Source: Spirochaeta sp.
GTDB taxonomy: Bacteria; Spirochaetota; Spirochaetia; DSM-27196; Alkalispirochaetaceae
Length of the DNA: 5,088 bases
Direction: 5' to 3'
Assembly: GCA_007117185.1 (NCBI GenBank)
Contig: SKHA01000288.1
Coordinates: 1-5,088 of the forward strand
Part shown: in pieces, positions 1 through 5,088 of the stretch
Numbering within the stretch: position 1 is the stretch's first letter
Layout: every line of letters begins with the position of its first letter
Translations under genes and position numbers: made by a program
Notes under the pieces: generated by a model
Told to the model about the DNA's origin: nothing
What the model saw: only the letters and a program-made list of their open reading frames with translations
Databases searched by the model: none

Positions 1-623
1 CTGTAGGCCGCCTGCACCATCGGTTGTCCACCGGTGGCGATGACCAGGTCGCACTGTTTCATCAGTTCCTGGGTTTTTGGAACCGAGGGCTCCTCAATGG
101 AGAGAAACAGATCCGGCGGTGCACCGTAGCGTTCCACCACCCTTCGGATGAGGTTTACCGTTTTCATGGTTGTGCGCTTGCCCCGCGGGTGAGGCGAGAA
201 TATCACCGCATCCCGAGCCTTCACGGCGAAGATTGCCTGGATGATAGGGTGCATCTCCGCCTGGGTGCTGGGGACAAGGGAGCCGATGACGCCCACCGGC
301 TTGCTGATGCGCACCAGCCCGCGATCCCGCAGTTCTTCTACCACCCCCACCGTTCTGGTGTTCTTCACATCGTAGAACACGCCCTTGCATTTGACGCGCA
401 CCTTGGTGACTTTGGACTCCACGTCTCCCAACCGACACTCGTCAAAGGAGTACTCCGCCAGTTCGCGCACCAGCTTCTCGTTGGCCGCGATTTCCCAGGT
501 GATCGCCGCGGCGAGCTCATCAACCTTTTCCTGGGTGAACCCTTCGGCAGTCTTTTGGGCCGCCCGGGCACGTCGGAGCAGGTCGGCGATCTCCACAGCC
601 GGATCAGTTTCTTCATGCATCAT
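1..623 (-). CDS. CoA-acylating aldehyde dehydrogenase, SauS-like, N-terminal part (cut by window edge)
   Basis: Only the first 207 residues are present; the frame is open to base 1, and the usual family length is about 460-490. The start is the first of two adjacent ATGs (621-623, 618-620), 7 nt after a GGGAG Shine-Dalgarno (631-635). Visible features are the first amphipathic helix (about residues 11-47, with AEGFTQEKVDELAAAI), then GDVESKVTKVRVKCKG (66-81) and KPVGVIGSLVPST (108-120), the NAD(P)-binding domain start. ARDAVIFSPHPRGKR (136-150) is the hallmark of acylating, CoA-forming enzymes, followed by IATGG (195-199). The catalytic cysteine lies beyond the edge. From memory of the families, the first half resembles sulfoacetaldehyde dehydrogenase (SauS) more than EutE/PduP: the usual TNP after the PxT motif is replaced by TQAEM. 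No separate N-terminal microcompartment-targeting peptide is seen. Substrate unknown; the reaction is inferred as aldehyde + CoA + NAD(P)+ to acyl-CoA. It has its own promoter and operator upstream. Class is confident, substrate is not. Confidence 0.85.
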   Translation of the reverse strand, partial: MMHEETDPAVEIADLLRRARAAQKTAEGFTQEKVDELAAAITWEIAANEKLVRELAEYSFDECRLGDVESKVTKVRVKCKGVFYDVKNTRTVGVVEELRDRGLVRISKPVGVIGSLVPSTQAEMHPIIQAIFAVKARDAVIFSPHPRGKRTTMKTVNLIRRVVERYGAPPDLFLSIEEPSVPKTQELMKQCDLVIATGGQPMVQAAY

Positions 624-656
624 CTGTACTCTCCCTGACACGTATGGAAATGGATG

Positions 657-678
657 ACCCGACCTGACGGGATCGGGT
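657..678 (-). other. Stem-loop in the leader of the aldehyde dehydrogenase gene
   Basis: ACCCGA (657-662) and TCGGGT (673-678) are perfect 6-nt inverted arms around a 10-nt loop. A competing stem CCCG/CGGG (658-661 with 668-671) overlaps it. It sits about 35-55 nt before the start codon, inside the predicted transcript leader. There is no U-run, so it is not an intrinsic terminator. It could be chance in a GC-rich leader. Confidence 0.3.
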
Positions 679-693
679 GATGTCGCCAGTCGA

Positions 694-708
694 ACGCAAG
701 CGCTTGCA
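694..708. promoter_or_regulatory. LacI-family operator O1 (perfect palindrome GCAAGCGCTTGC)
   Basis: The 12-bp perfect palindrome GCAAGCGCTTGC (696-707) has the AAnCGnTT core typical of LacI/GalR-family operators. It lies directly downstream of the -10 box at 713-718 and covers the predicted start of transcription (about 706), the classic place for a repressor. A second copy at 893-907 is identical over 15 nt. The regulator gene is not in the window, so the effector is unknown. Confidence 0.8.
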
Positions 709-712
709 AGAA

Positions 713-741
713 AGGATAAACAGAAGGAGGTGATTTGTCAA
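713..741 (-). promoter_or_regulatory. Sigma70-type promoter for the aldehyde dehydrogenase gene
   Basis: On the minus strand a perfect -35 box TTGACA (741-736) is followed by exactly 17 nt and a -10 box TATCCT (718-713, 4 of 6 matches). Start of transcription is predicted near 706, giving a leader of about 83 nt. Operator O1 covers that start. The spacer happens to contain, on the plus strand, a Shine-Dalgarno-like AAGGAGGTGA (724-733), which I attribute to chance. Confidence 0.75.
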
Positions 742-762
742 ACAGAAAGTACCAGGGGCGAA

Positions 763-782
763 TCCGTTCAAATTTGACCGGA
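763..782. promoter_or_regulatory. 20-bp near-perfect palindrome, candidate regulator site
   Basis: The arms TCCGTTCAAA (763-772) and TTTGACCGGA (773-782) are inverted repeats with a single mismatched pair, 18 of 20 positions symmetric, centred at 772/773 on AAATTT. The centre is about 66 bp upstream of the predicted start of the aldehyde dehydrogenase transcript, in the range of class I activator sites, and it lies between the two LacI-type operators. It has no LacI-type CG core, so a different regulator is likely. The regulator family is not recognised. Confidence 0.5.
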
Positions 783-860
783 AATACCGATAATTTTTTA
801 TATATAGGGCAGATATATCCGACCTATTTTGCCGATTCTGCCGGTACATCTGGTTTTGAC

Positions 861-879
861 CTTCTGGAAAGACCAGAAG
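861..879. other. Perfect 7-bp stem-loop downstream of iolO
   Basis: CTTCTGG (861-867) and CCAGAAG (873-879) are perfect inverted arms around a 5-nt loop. An outer GACC/GGTC pair (858-861, 883-886) offers an alternative stem. It lies 65-83 nt beyond the iolO stop, where an operon end might be. On the minus strand it is followed by GTCAAAACC, not a U-run, so it is at best a weak terminator, a 3'-end stabiliser or a processing site. Confidence 0.4.
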
Positions 880-892
880 AGAGGTCTCATTT

Positions 893-907
893 ACGCAAGC
901 GCTTGCA
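893..907. promoter_or_regulatory. LacI-family operator O2 (second copy of GCAAGCGCTTGC)
   Basis: The palindrome GCAAGCGCTTGC (895-906) sits within 15 nt identical to O1 (694-708). Centre-to-centre distance is 199 bp, close to 19 helical turns at 10.5 bp per turn, so both sites face the same side of the DNA. It is 37 nt past the iolO stop codon with no promoter directly beside it, which suggests an auxiliary looping site for a tetrameric repressor or cooperative dimers. Confidence 0.7.
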
Positions 908-943
908 TGTTTTCCAGCGAGTGATCCTGTGGCCCCGGCTTCG

Positions 944-1759
944 CTACGAGGTAGCCTGGAGGGACCGCAGATACTCCAACCCCCGGGCGATAGAAGTGGG
1001 CCCGTCCGGTTGTGGCAGAAACTCCCCGGAGACCCACCCGCTGTAGCCGGTCTCCTGCAGCACCCCCAGCAGCGAGGCGAAGTCGATATGACCGGCACCG
1101 GGGTACCACCGGTTGGAGTCGGCAACGTGGAAATGGAAGATCCGGTCGCCGCAGCTGCGGATACTCTCCTCCATGGAGGGCTCCTCGATGTTCATATGGA
1201 AGGTATCCAGGAGCAACCCCAGGGCGTCAGAACCCACCGTCTTTAGCAGCTCCAGCCCCTCGGCCACCGTATTGACGTAGGCCGTCTCGTAGCGGTTGAT
1301 CGCCTCGATGGCGATACGGACCCCCTGGGCGTCCGCCGCAGCGCCCAGCTCCCGCAGCCCCTCCACCAGCCACTGCCGGGAGGCCTCACGGTGCTGCGCC
1401 TCCGGGAAGACCCCCCGAACCAGCCCGATGATCACCTGCGCGTCCAGCTGCGCTGCCAGGGCGATGTGTTCCTGCACCCGGCTGATCGCCGTGGCCCGCA
1501 CTGACTGGTCCACCGCCGTGAGGGAGAGGCGCTCCTCCCCCCACATCTGGCCGGTGCCCACCGCGGGAATCTCCAGCCCCAGCCGCCGGGCGGTAGCGCC
1601 CAGGGCGGGACCATCAACCTCGGCGGCGTTGCGTACCGCCAGCTCGGCGCCGTCGTACCCCGCAGCGGCCACCGCCGCCAGGCTTTCATGTATCTGCCCC
1701 TTGAACGATACCGCCTCAAAGGACGCCTGGTGGGTGGAGACCACCACAGAGAACTTCAT
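944..1759 (-). CDS. iolO: 5-dehydro-L-gluconate epimerase (IolO-like), DTE-type sugar epimerase
   Basis: This 271-residue protein is a complete AP endonuclease-family-2-like TIM barrel, soluble and cytoplasmic. The metal ligands of D-tagatose 3-epimerase-type enzymes are visible: Glu152 (IEAINRYE), Asp185 (LLLDTFHMN), His211 (HFHVADSNR) and Glu246 (SGEF). His188 and Arg217 are substrate-site positions, and all numbering matches the Pseudomonas cichorii enzyme as I recall it. Start is ATG at 1759, with AAGGAG (1774-1769) 9 nt upstream overlapping the iolN stop; the gap to iolN is 13 nt. As last gene of the operon it should take the product of IolN, 5-dehydro-L-gluconate, and epimerise it to D-tagaturonate, as for Thermotoga TM0416. 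From sequence alone it could equally be a D-tagatose/D-psicose 3-epimerase or hydroxypyruvate isomerase-like; the neighbours decide the call. Family certain, substrate inferred. Confidence 0.85.
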   Translation of the reverse strand: MKFSVVVSTHQASFEAVSFKGQIHESLAAVAAAGYDGAELAVRNAAEVDGPALGATARRLGLEIPAVGTGQMWGEERLSLTAVDQSVRATAISRVQEHIALAAQLDAQVIIGLVRGVFPEAQHREASRQWLVEGLRELGAAADAQGVRIAIEAINRYETAYVNTVAEGLELLKTVGSDALGLLLDTFHMNIEEPSMEESIRSCGDRIFHFHVADSNRWYPGAGHIDFASLLGVLQETGYSGWVSGEFLPQPDGPTSIARGLEYLRSLQATS

Positions 1760-1772
1760 ACGCCGCCGCTCC

Positions 1773-2885
1773 TTACAGTTTCTCGAAAACGCCGATCTTG
1801 GACAGTTCGTGGATCGACTTCCACCCGGGAGACATGGGCTCCTTGAGACACGGGGCGATCTCTTTGGGATCCCGCAGGGTTACCTTTTCCGCGTCAGGGA
1901 CTGTTCCCGGAGGAAAGGCCTCCCGGATGTGATCGTGCAGCAGGGTGAGGTACTTCAGGATCGCCGCGATGGGACGCTTGGCTTTCTCCGCTCGGCCCTT
2001 GCTTGGAGTACCCACCACGCCTTCAGGGGTGGCGTACCGTTCAATAGCGAAGTGGCCTTCACCCTCACTCCAGCGACTGGGCCGCCGGTAGGGGTCCACC
2101 GAGAGGTCGAAGTGACCCTCCGGGAGAAATCCCTGGGGCTGGGCGTCCTGGACGTACTGCATGTCGATCATCCACGGGAAGAGCAGCTGGGCCACGCTGG
2201 TCTCCGCCTCGGCGGCGTGGATGAAGTTGCTCTCCAGTGAGTTTGCCCGGTCCGTCACGAAGAAGAACTCCCGGATCGCCCGGTGCCAGTCGATCACCCG
2301 CACAATTGCCGGGACCTGGAAACGCTTCATGAACTCCTGAATCGCCCACTCCAGGTTCCACAGGTGGCCGTGGTTGTTCACCAGGATGATCTTGCGGTAT
2401 CCATCGTCCCACAACCCGGCCATCACGTAGATCAGCGCCTCCTGGACCACTTCCGCCGGGACGATCACCGTGCCGGCCATACCGAGGTGATGGTGGGGGT
2501 GGTTGCCGAAGTTCAGCGGCGGCAGGGTGATGTTGCACTCGTGTCCCTGCTTGGCGGTAAAGCGCCGGACCCCCTCGATCAGCTGGGTGCACATGAAGGT
2601 GTCAAGGCCGGTGTTGTTGTGCATCCCGTGGTTCTCGGTCACCCCGATGGGGACAAAGATGATGTCGTTCTTCCGGCGCTTTTCGATAGCCACCGCCCGG
2701 GGGGTGTTCTGGATGTAGGTGTACCCCAGCCCCGTCTCGGAAGGAGAGGGGATATCGTAGTCAGCCAGGATCTTGTCGATCTCCTCGTCGCTGGCGTCCC
2801 ACACCTCTTTCTTCATCCGCCCCACTTCGTTGTCCTCGAAGAAGATCTCCGGGTACTCCGTTGTCAGCCATTTCTTCTTTTCCAT
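1773..2885 (-). CDS. iolN: 3-dehydro-scyllo-inosose hydrolase (IolN-like), creatininase family
   Basis: This 370-residue protein belongs to the creatininase amidohydrolase family but is well over 100 residues longer than classical members (about 240-260), with about 70 extra residues before the core and a long C-terminal tail. Metal-site motifs are PIGVTENHGMHNNTGLDT (79-96), giving Glu84, His86 and Asp95 with the same spacing as creatininase E34/H36/D45, then NNHGHLWN (170-177) and HAAEAETS (223-230, family HAGExETS). Creatininase has H-x-E where this protein has His172-Gly-His174. Start is ATG at 2885, 7 nt after AAGGAG (2898-2893), and only 2 nt separate it from the iolG stop. In Thermotoga (TM0413) the homologous enzyme hydrolyses the C-C bond of diketo-inositol, yielding 5-dehydro-L-gluconate. 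No signal peptide is seen. Creatininase or mycofactocin-type peptidase roles are unlikely given the flanking inositol dehydrogenases. Confidence 0.83.
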   Translation of the reverse strand: MEKKKWLTTEYPEIFFEDNEVGRMKKEVWDASDEEIDKILADYDIPSPSETGLGYTYIQNTPRAVAIEKRRKNDIIFVPIGVTENHGMHNNTGLDTFMCTQLIEGVRRFTAKQGHECNITLPPLNFGNHPHHHLGMAGTVIVPAEVVQEALIYVMAGLWDDGYRKIILVNNHGHLWNLEWAIQEFMKRFQVPAIVRVIDWHRAIREFFFVTDRANSLESNFIHAAEAETSVAQLLFPWMIDMQYVQDAQPQGFLPEGHFDLSVDPYRRPSRWSEGEGHFAIERYATPEGVVGTPSKGRAEKAKRPIAAILKYLTLLHDHIREAFPPGTVPDAEKVTLRDPKEIAPCLKEPMSPGWKSIHELSKIGVFEKL

Positions 2886-2887
2886 GC

Positions 2888-3928
2888 CTATGCTCCTTCC
2901 TGTGTAAACTGTGATGTGTATTCGCGAACCTCACCGGTGCGCACCGCTTCTGCGGCGACCCGGGCCCACTCAACTGCCTTGTATCCGTCTTCCAGGGTCA
3001 CCCGGGGGGTACGCCCTTCCTGTATGCAGGCCACGAAGTCCGCCAGCTCTGCGCGATAGGTGTCCTCCCAGTACTCGTAGAACCATTCGGTGCACACCCG
3101 GGAAACGCCCCCCTCTCCCATGGTGATCATGCGGTTCTTCCAGGAGTTTTCCCCGATCTTCAGACACCCTTTCGTTCCGTAGATCTCCGCCGGGGCGTGG
3201 TAGCCGTAGGGGCTGGTGCGGCTCGCCTCGATCTGAACCATGGTGCCGTCGGAGAACTCCATCATGATCGCGGCGTTGTCGATGTCGTCCACCGCCTTGA
3301 GCCCCTCGAAGGCGTAGACTCCGCCCAGGCCGAAGATACGGACCGCATCCCCGCCGGTGAGCCAGCGGGCGGTGTCGTAGTCGTGGGTCATCATGTCCGC
3401 CACCAGCCCGCCGGAGGTGGGGCTGAACTTGACGATGAACTCCTCCAGCCCCTTCTGATCCCGGGAGACCAGACGGATCAGCACCGGACGGCCGATCTCG
3501 CCCGCCTCGATCCGCCGCTTGGCCTCCATCATGTCCGGATCGAACCGGTGGTTGTACCCCACCTGGAAGGTCATCCCCGGGTTTGCCTGGACGGCAGCGC
3601 GGATCTGCTCCAGCTCATCCATGCTCATCCCGATGGGCTTCTCGGTGTAGACGTGGCGCACACCACCCGCCGCGGCGGCGCAGATCAACTGCGCGTGGGT
3701 GCCGGAATTGGTGGCGATGACCAGTCCGTCGAACTGGCCCCAGGCAAGCAGCTCCTCGAAGGAAGTGGTCACCAGGGCGGGGGACATTTCCGCAGCGACG
3801 CGGTCCAGTTCCGCCTGGACCACGCTGCAGATCGCCACCAGCTCGGCCCCGGGAATCCGGTAGTGGATGTTCCGGGCGTGTTCGTATCCCAGTCGGCCCA
3901 GGCCGACGATTGCCAGTCGCACAGCCAC
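2888..3928 (-). CDS. iolG: myo-Inositol 2-dehydrogenase (IolG-like), Gfo/Idh/MocA family
   Basis: This 346-residue protein has an N-terminal Rossmann fold with GLGRLG (9-14) in the first beta-alpha turn and the family motif EKP (96-98). The catalytic triad of Bacillus inositol dehydrogenase (Lys97, Asp172, His176) maps to Lys97, Asp178 and His182 in GGLVADMMTHDYDTARWL (173-190), with the same D-x3-H spacing. The start is GTG (3928-3926), chosen because GAGGAG (3941-3936) lies 7 nt before it; that site overlaps the end of iolM, and the gap is 4 nt. The expected reaction is NAD-dependent oxidation of myo-inositol to scyllo-inosose, feeding IolM in the same operon. Many relatives act on scyllo-inositol, chiro-inositol or glucose, and sequence alone does not separate these. 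The family is certain; the inositol call rests on the complete triad plus the IolM/IolN/IolO neighbours. Confidence 0.85.
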   Translation of the reverse strand: MAVRLAIVGLGRLGYEHARNIHYRIPGAELVAICSVVQAELDRVAAEMSPALVTTSFEELLAWGQFDGLVIATNSGTHAQLICAAAAGGVRHVYTEKPIGMSMDELEQIRAAVQANPGMTFQVGYNHRFDPDMMEAKRRIEAGEIGRPVLIRLVSRDQKGLEEFIVKFSPTSGGLVADMMTHDYDTARWLTGGDAVRIFGLGGVYAFEGLKAVDDIDNAAIMMEFSDGTMVQIEASRTSPYGYHAPAEIYGTKGCLKIGENSWKNRMITMGEGGVSRVCTEWFYEYWEDTYRAELADFVACIQEGRTPRVTLEDGYKAVEWARVAAEAVRTGEVREYTSQFTQEGA

Positions 3929-3932
3929 AGTG

Positions 3933-4991
3933 CTACTCCTCGATCTTCAGCATCACCTTGAGGGCCGCTGCTTTCTGGTTCACCGCCACGTCAAACCCTT
4001 CATGAATCTGGTCAAAGGAGAAGCGATGGGTGGTGAGTCCGGTGATATCGTATTTGTCCTTGATGCGGTCCATGAAGCGGATGGTGCGCTGACCGAAGTT
4101 GCGGGTACCGCCGGAGCCGGTGATGTTGAGGGTCCGCCAGATCGTCTTACCGATCTCCGTGGGCACCTTGCGTCCGATGGAGTGGCCCACCAGCCGCACC
4201 CGTCCGCTGTGGGAGGCAACGTCAAAGAGCGACGCGATGGCGTTGTCGTTCCCGGAGCATTCCACGCAGACATCAGCGCCGAGGCCGCCGGTGATATCCA
4301 TGATCTGCTCGATGAACTTCGAAGAGGGATCCACCGCGTGGTCCACCCCGTAGGACAGGGCCCGGTCGCGACGGGACTGCAGGGGGTCGGCAACGATGAC
4401 CCGGGCGCCACTGGCCAGGGCGACGATCGCCGCGGTCATCCCGATGGGGCCGGCACCAAGGATCAGCGCTGTCTCGCTGGCGTCGATATGCCCTTCGTTG
4501 CCCCAGATGCCGAAGTAGCCGATGGAGAACGGCTCCTGCCACGCTCCCAGCTCCCAGCTCCAGCTGTCCGGGAAGGCGTGGACGTACTGCTCTTCCACCA
4601 CCATGTATTCGCCCATTCCGCCGGGGGAGTCCGGCCGAAAGCCGATTTCCCGGAAGTTGAGACACGCCGAGGGCATACGCCCTTCTTTGCAGTTGTAACA
4701 GGTGCCGCAACCCATCACGCAGTCGCCGATCACCTTGTTGCCAACCTTGAGGCCACTGACACAGTTCGCCCCCAGCTCCAGAATCTCGCCGGCCCATTCG
4801 TGACCCGGGGTGTACGGCGCGATATCGTAGCGCCCTTCGGCGCTGTGCCCTTCAAAACACTCAACGTCGGACCCGCAGATGCCGCAGGCTTTGACTTTGA
4901 TGAGAACCTGACCCGGACCGGGGGCAGGAACGTCCATCTCGGCGATCCGCAGATCGTGAGGGCCATGCAGAAAGGAAACCTTTTGTTTCAT
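3933..4991 (-). CDS. iolM: scyllo-Inosose 3-dehydrogenase (IolM-like), zinc-dependent medium-chain dehydrogenase
   Basis: This 352-residue protein is a medium-chain (GroES-like plus Rossmann) zinc dehydrogenase of the sorbitol/threonine dehydrogenase branch. Catalytic-zinc residues are Cys39 (GICGSD), His64-Glu65 (PGHEWAGE) and Glu153 (WQEPFS). The structural-zinc lobe has Cys95, Cys98, Cys101 and Cys110; the last interval is 8 residues, where sorbitol and threonine dehydrogenases usually have 7. The cofactor loop is GAGPIG (179-184), and Asp202 at the end of the second strand (VIVADP) predicts NAD preference. Start is ATG at 4991 with GGGAG (5002-4998) 6 nt upstream. It is first in the operon and carries the promoter. 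In Thermotoga the equivalent TM0412 oxidises scyllo-inosose to 3-dehydro-scyllo-inosose. A sorbitol or threonine dehydrogenase is possible by sequence alone; operon context favours IolM. Confidence 0.83.
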   Translation of the reverse strand: MKQKVSFLHGPHDLRIAEMDVPAPGPGQVLIKVKACGICGSDVECFEGHSAEGRYDIAPYTPGHEWAGEILELGANCVSGLKVGNKVIGDCVMGCGTCYNCKEGRMPSACLNFREIGFRPDSPGGMGEYMVVEEQYVHAFPDSWSWELGAWQEPFSIGYFGIWGNEGHIDASETALILGAGPIGMTAAIVALASGARVIVADPLQSRRDRALSYGVDHAVDPSSKFIEQIMDITGGLGADVCVECSGNDNAIASLFDVASHSGRVRLVGHSIGRKVPTEIGKTIWRTLNITGSGGTRNFGQRTIRFMDRIKDKYDITGLTTHRFSFDQIHEGFDVAVNQKAAALKVMLKIEE

Positions 4992-5007
4992 ATTTAACTC
5001 CCGAAAT

Positions 5008-5025
5008 ATTTAATGGTATTTAAAT
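5008..5025. promoter_or_regulatory. Inverted repeat at the iolM start site, candidate operator
   Basis: ATTTAA (5008-5013) and TTAAAT (5020-5025) are perfect 6-nt inverted arms around TGGTAT. The centre (5016/5017) falls on the predicted transcription start and the right arm touches the -10 box, so a bound protein would block the iolM promoter. It is unlike the LacI-type sites near the aldehyde dehydrogenase gene. The region is AT-rich, so chance symmetry is a real alternative. Confidence 0.4.
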
Positions 5026-5052
5026 CCTAACAGAGACTTCTGCCGTTGTCAA
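5024..5052 (-). promoter_or_regulatory. Sigma70-type promoter of the iolMGNO operon
   Basis: On the minus strand a perfect -35 box TTGACA (5052-5047) is followed by 17 nt and a -10 box TAGGAT (5029-5024, 4 of 6 matches). Ten A/T bases directly upstream (5053-5062) could act as an UP element. Predicted start is near 5017, leaving a leader of about 26 nt before iolM, enough for the Shine-Dalgarno but no riboswitch. No other promoter is evident inside the operon. Confidence 0.75.
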
Positions 5053-5088
5053 ATAATATTTTCCGCGTAAAAACCTTGAATGTTGCCA

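Larger units (their letters stand above)
624..943. other. 320-bp regulatory gap between iolO and the aldehyde dehydrogenase gene
   Basis: No gene is supported here. Apart from the separately listed sites, it contains an AT-rich patch (about 791-818: a T-run, then TATATATA and ATATAT around GGGCAG) and a weak inverted pair GGCAGA/TCTGCC (808-813 and 837-842). No intrinsic terminator with a U-run follows iolO on the minus strand, so some read-through from the upstream operon is possible. Confidence 0.7.

Noticed and set aside
1..623. Methylmalonate/malonate-semialdehyde dehydrogenase (IolA) of the classical inositol pathway
   Set aside because: The IFSPHPRGK motif and N-terminal helix belong to the EutE/SauS acylating group, not to the IolA/MMSDH group.
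694..708. CcpA cre site instead of a local LacI-family operator
   Set aside because: It differs from the cre consensus at about three positions per strand and occurs as a matched pair around one promoter, which fits a local repressor better. A genome-wide motif count could reopen this.
724..737. Plus-strand AAGGAGGTGA directly before a TTG (735) that opens a 103-codon frame to 1046
   Set aside because: The spacing to TTG is too short (4 nt from GGAGG, 1 nt from the full motif), the frame matches no recognisable family and runs antisense into iolO, and the bases are explained as the 17-nt spacer of the minus-strand promoter.
774..804. Plus-strand promoter TTGACC with a TATATA-like -10
   Set aside because: Spacing is 19 nt for the best -10, no plus-strand gene follows, and the TTGACC is part of the 20-bp palindrome.
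943..955. GCTAC-GAG-GTAGC hairpin over the iolO stop codon as a terminator
   Set aside because: The stem is only 5 bp, it overlaps the coding end, and no U-run follows on the minus strand.
613..1125. Minus-strand open frame of 170 codons across the regulatory gap and the iolO 3' end
   Set aside because: It has no Shine-Dalgarno, reads through operators and the promoter, overlaps iolO in another frame and has no recognisable domain.
3867..4997. Long plus-strand open frame (376 codons) opposite iolM and the start of iolG
   Set aside because: It is antisense to genes with intact active-site motifs, shows no family signature, and is expected from GC-rich third positions. The same holds for frames at 24-638, 1296-2240, 2283-3059 and 3197-3961.
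1..5088. CRISPR array, tRNA or rRNA genes, insertion sequences, attachment sites
   Set aside because: No periodic repeats, no cloverleaf or rRNA-like segments, and no transposase or terminal inverted repeats were seen on either strand.

Overview
The window is bacterial and gene-dense. All five recognisable genes lie on the minus strand. Coding DNA is GC-rich with GC-rich third positions, while the two non-coding stretches are clearly AT-richer. Good Shine-Dalgarno sequences precede every gene, and two promoters fit the sigma70/sigmaA consensus (TTGACA, 17-nt spacer). LacI-type operators and this gene set occur in several phyla, including Bacillota and Spirochaetota, so I do not assign a taxon.

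Layout, reading the minus strand from right to left. At 4992-5088 is a promoter region with an inverted repeat on the predicted start site. It drives a tight four-gene operon: a zinc alcohol dehydrogenase (iolM, 4991-3933), a Gfo/Idh/MocA oxidoreductase (iolG, 3928-2888), a long creatininase-family hydrolase (iolN, 2885-1773) and a DTE-type sugar epimerase (iolO, 1759-944). Gaps between them are 4, 2 and 13 nt. This quartet is the signature of the alternative inositol pathway described in Thermotoga maritima (TM0412/0414/0413/0416). IolG oxidises myo-inositol to scyllo-inosose, IolM oxidises that to a diketo-inositol, IolN opens the ring hydrolytically to 5-dehydro-L-gluconate, and IolO epimerises this to D-tagaturonate. 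D-Tagaturonate can then enter hexuronate catabolism. Transporter, regulator and tagaturonate-processing genes are not in the window.

From 943 to 624 is a 320-bp regulatory gap. It holds two identical LacI-type operators (15-nt identity, centres 199 bp apart), a near-perfect 20-bp palindrome between them, a 7-bp stem-loop and a strong promoter. The promoter reads into a fifth gene, cut by the left edge (623-1). That gene encodes the N-terminal 207 residues of a CoA-acylating aldehyde dehydrogenase that looks most like the sulfoacetaldehyde dehydrogenase (SauS) group. Its link to inositol breakdown is unclear.

The main novelty is regulatory: two promoters with different operator types, one with a probable looping arrangement. 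The pairing of the IolMGNO module with a SauS-like enzyme is also unusual. The enzyme pathway itself is already known, so I do not claim an undescribed pathway.
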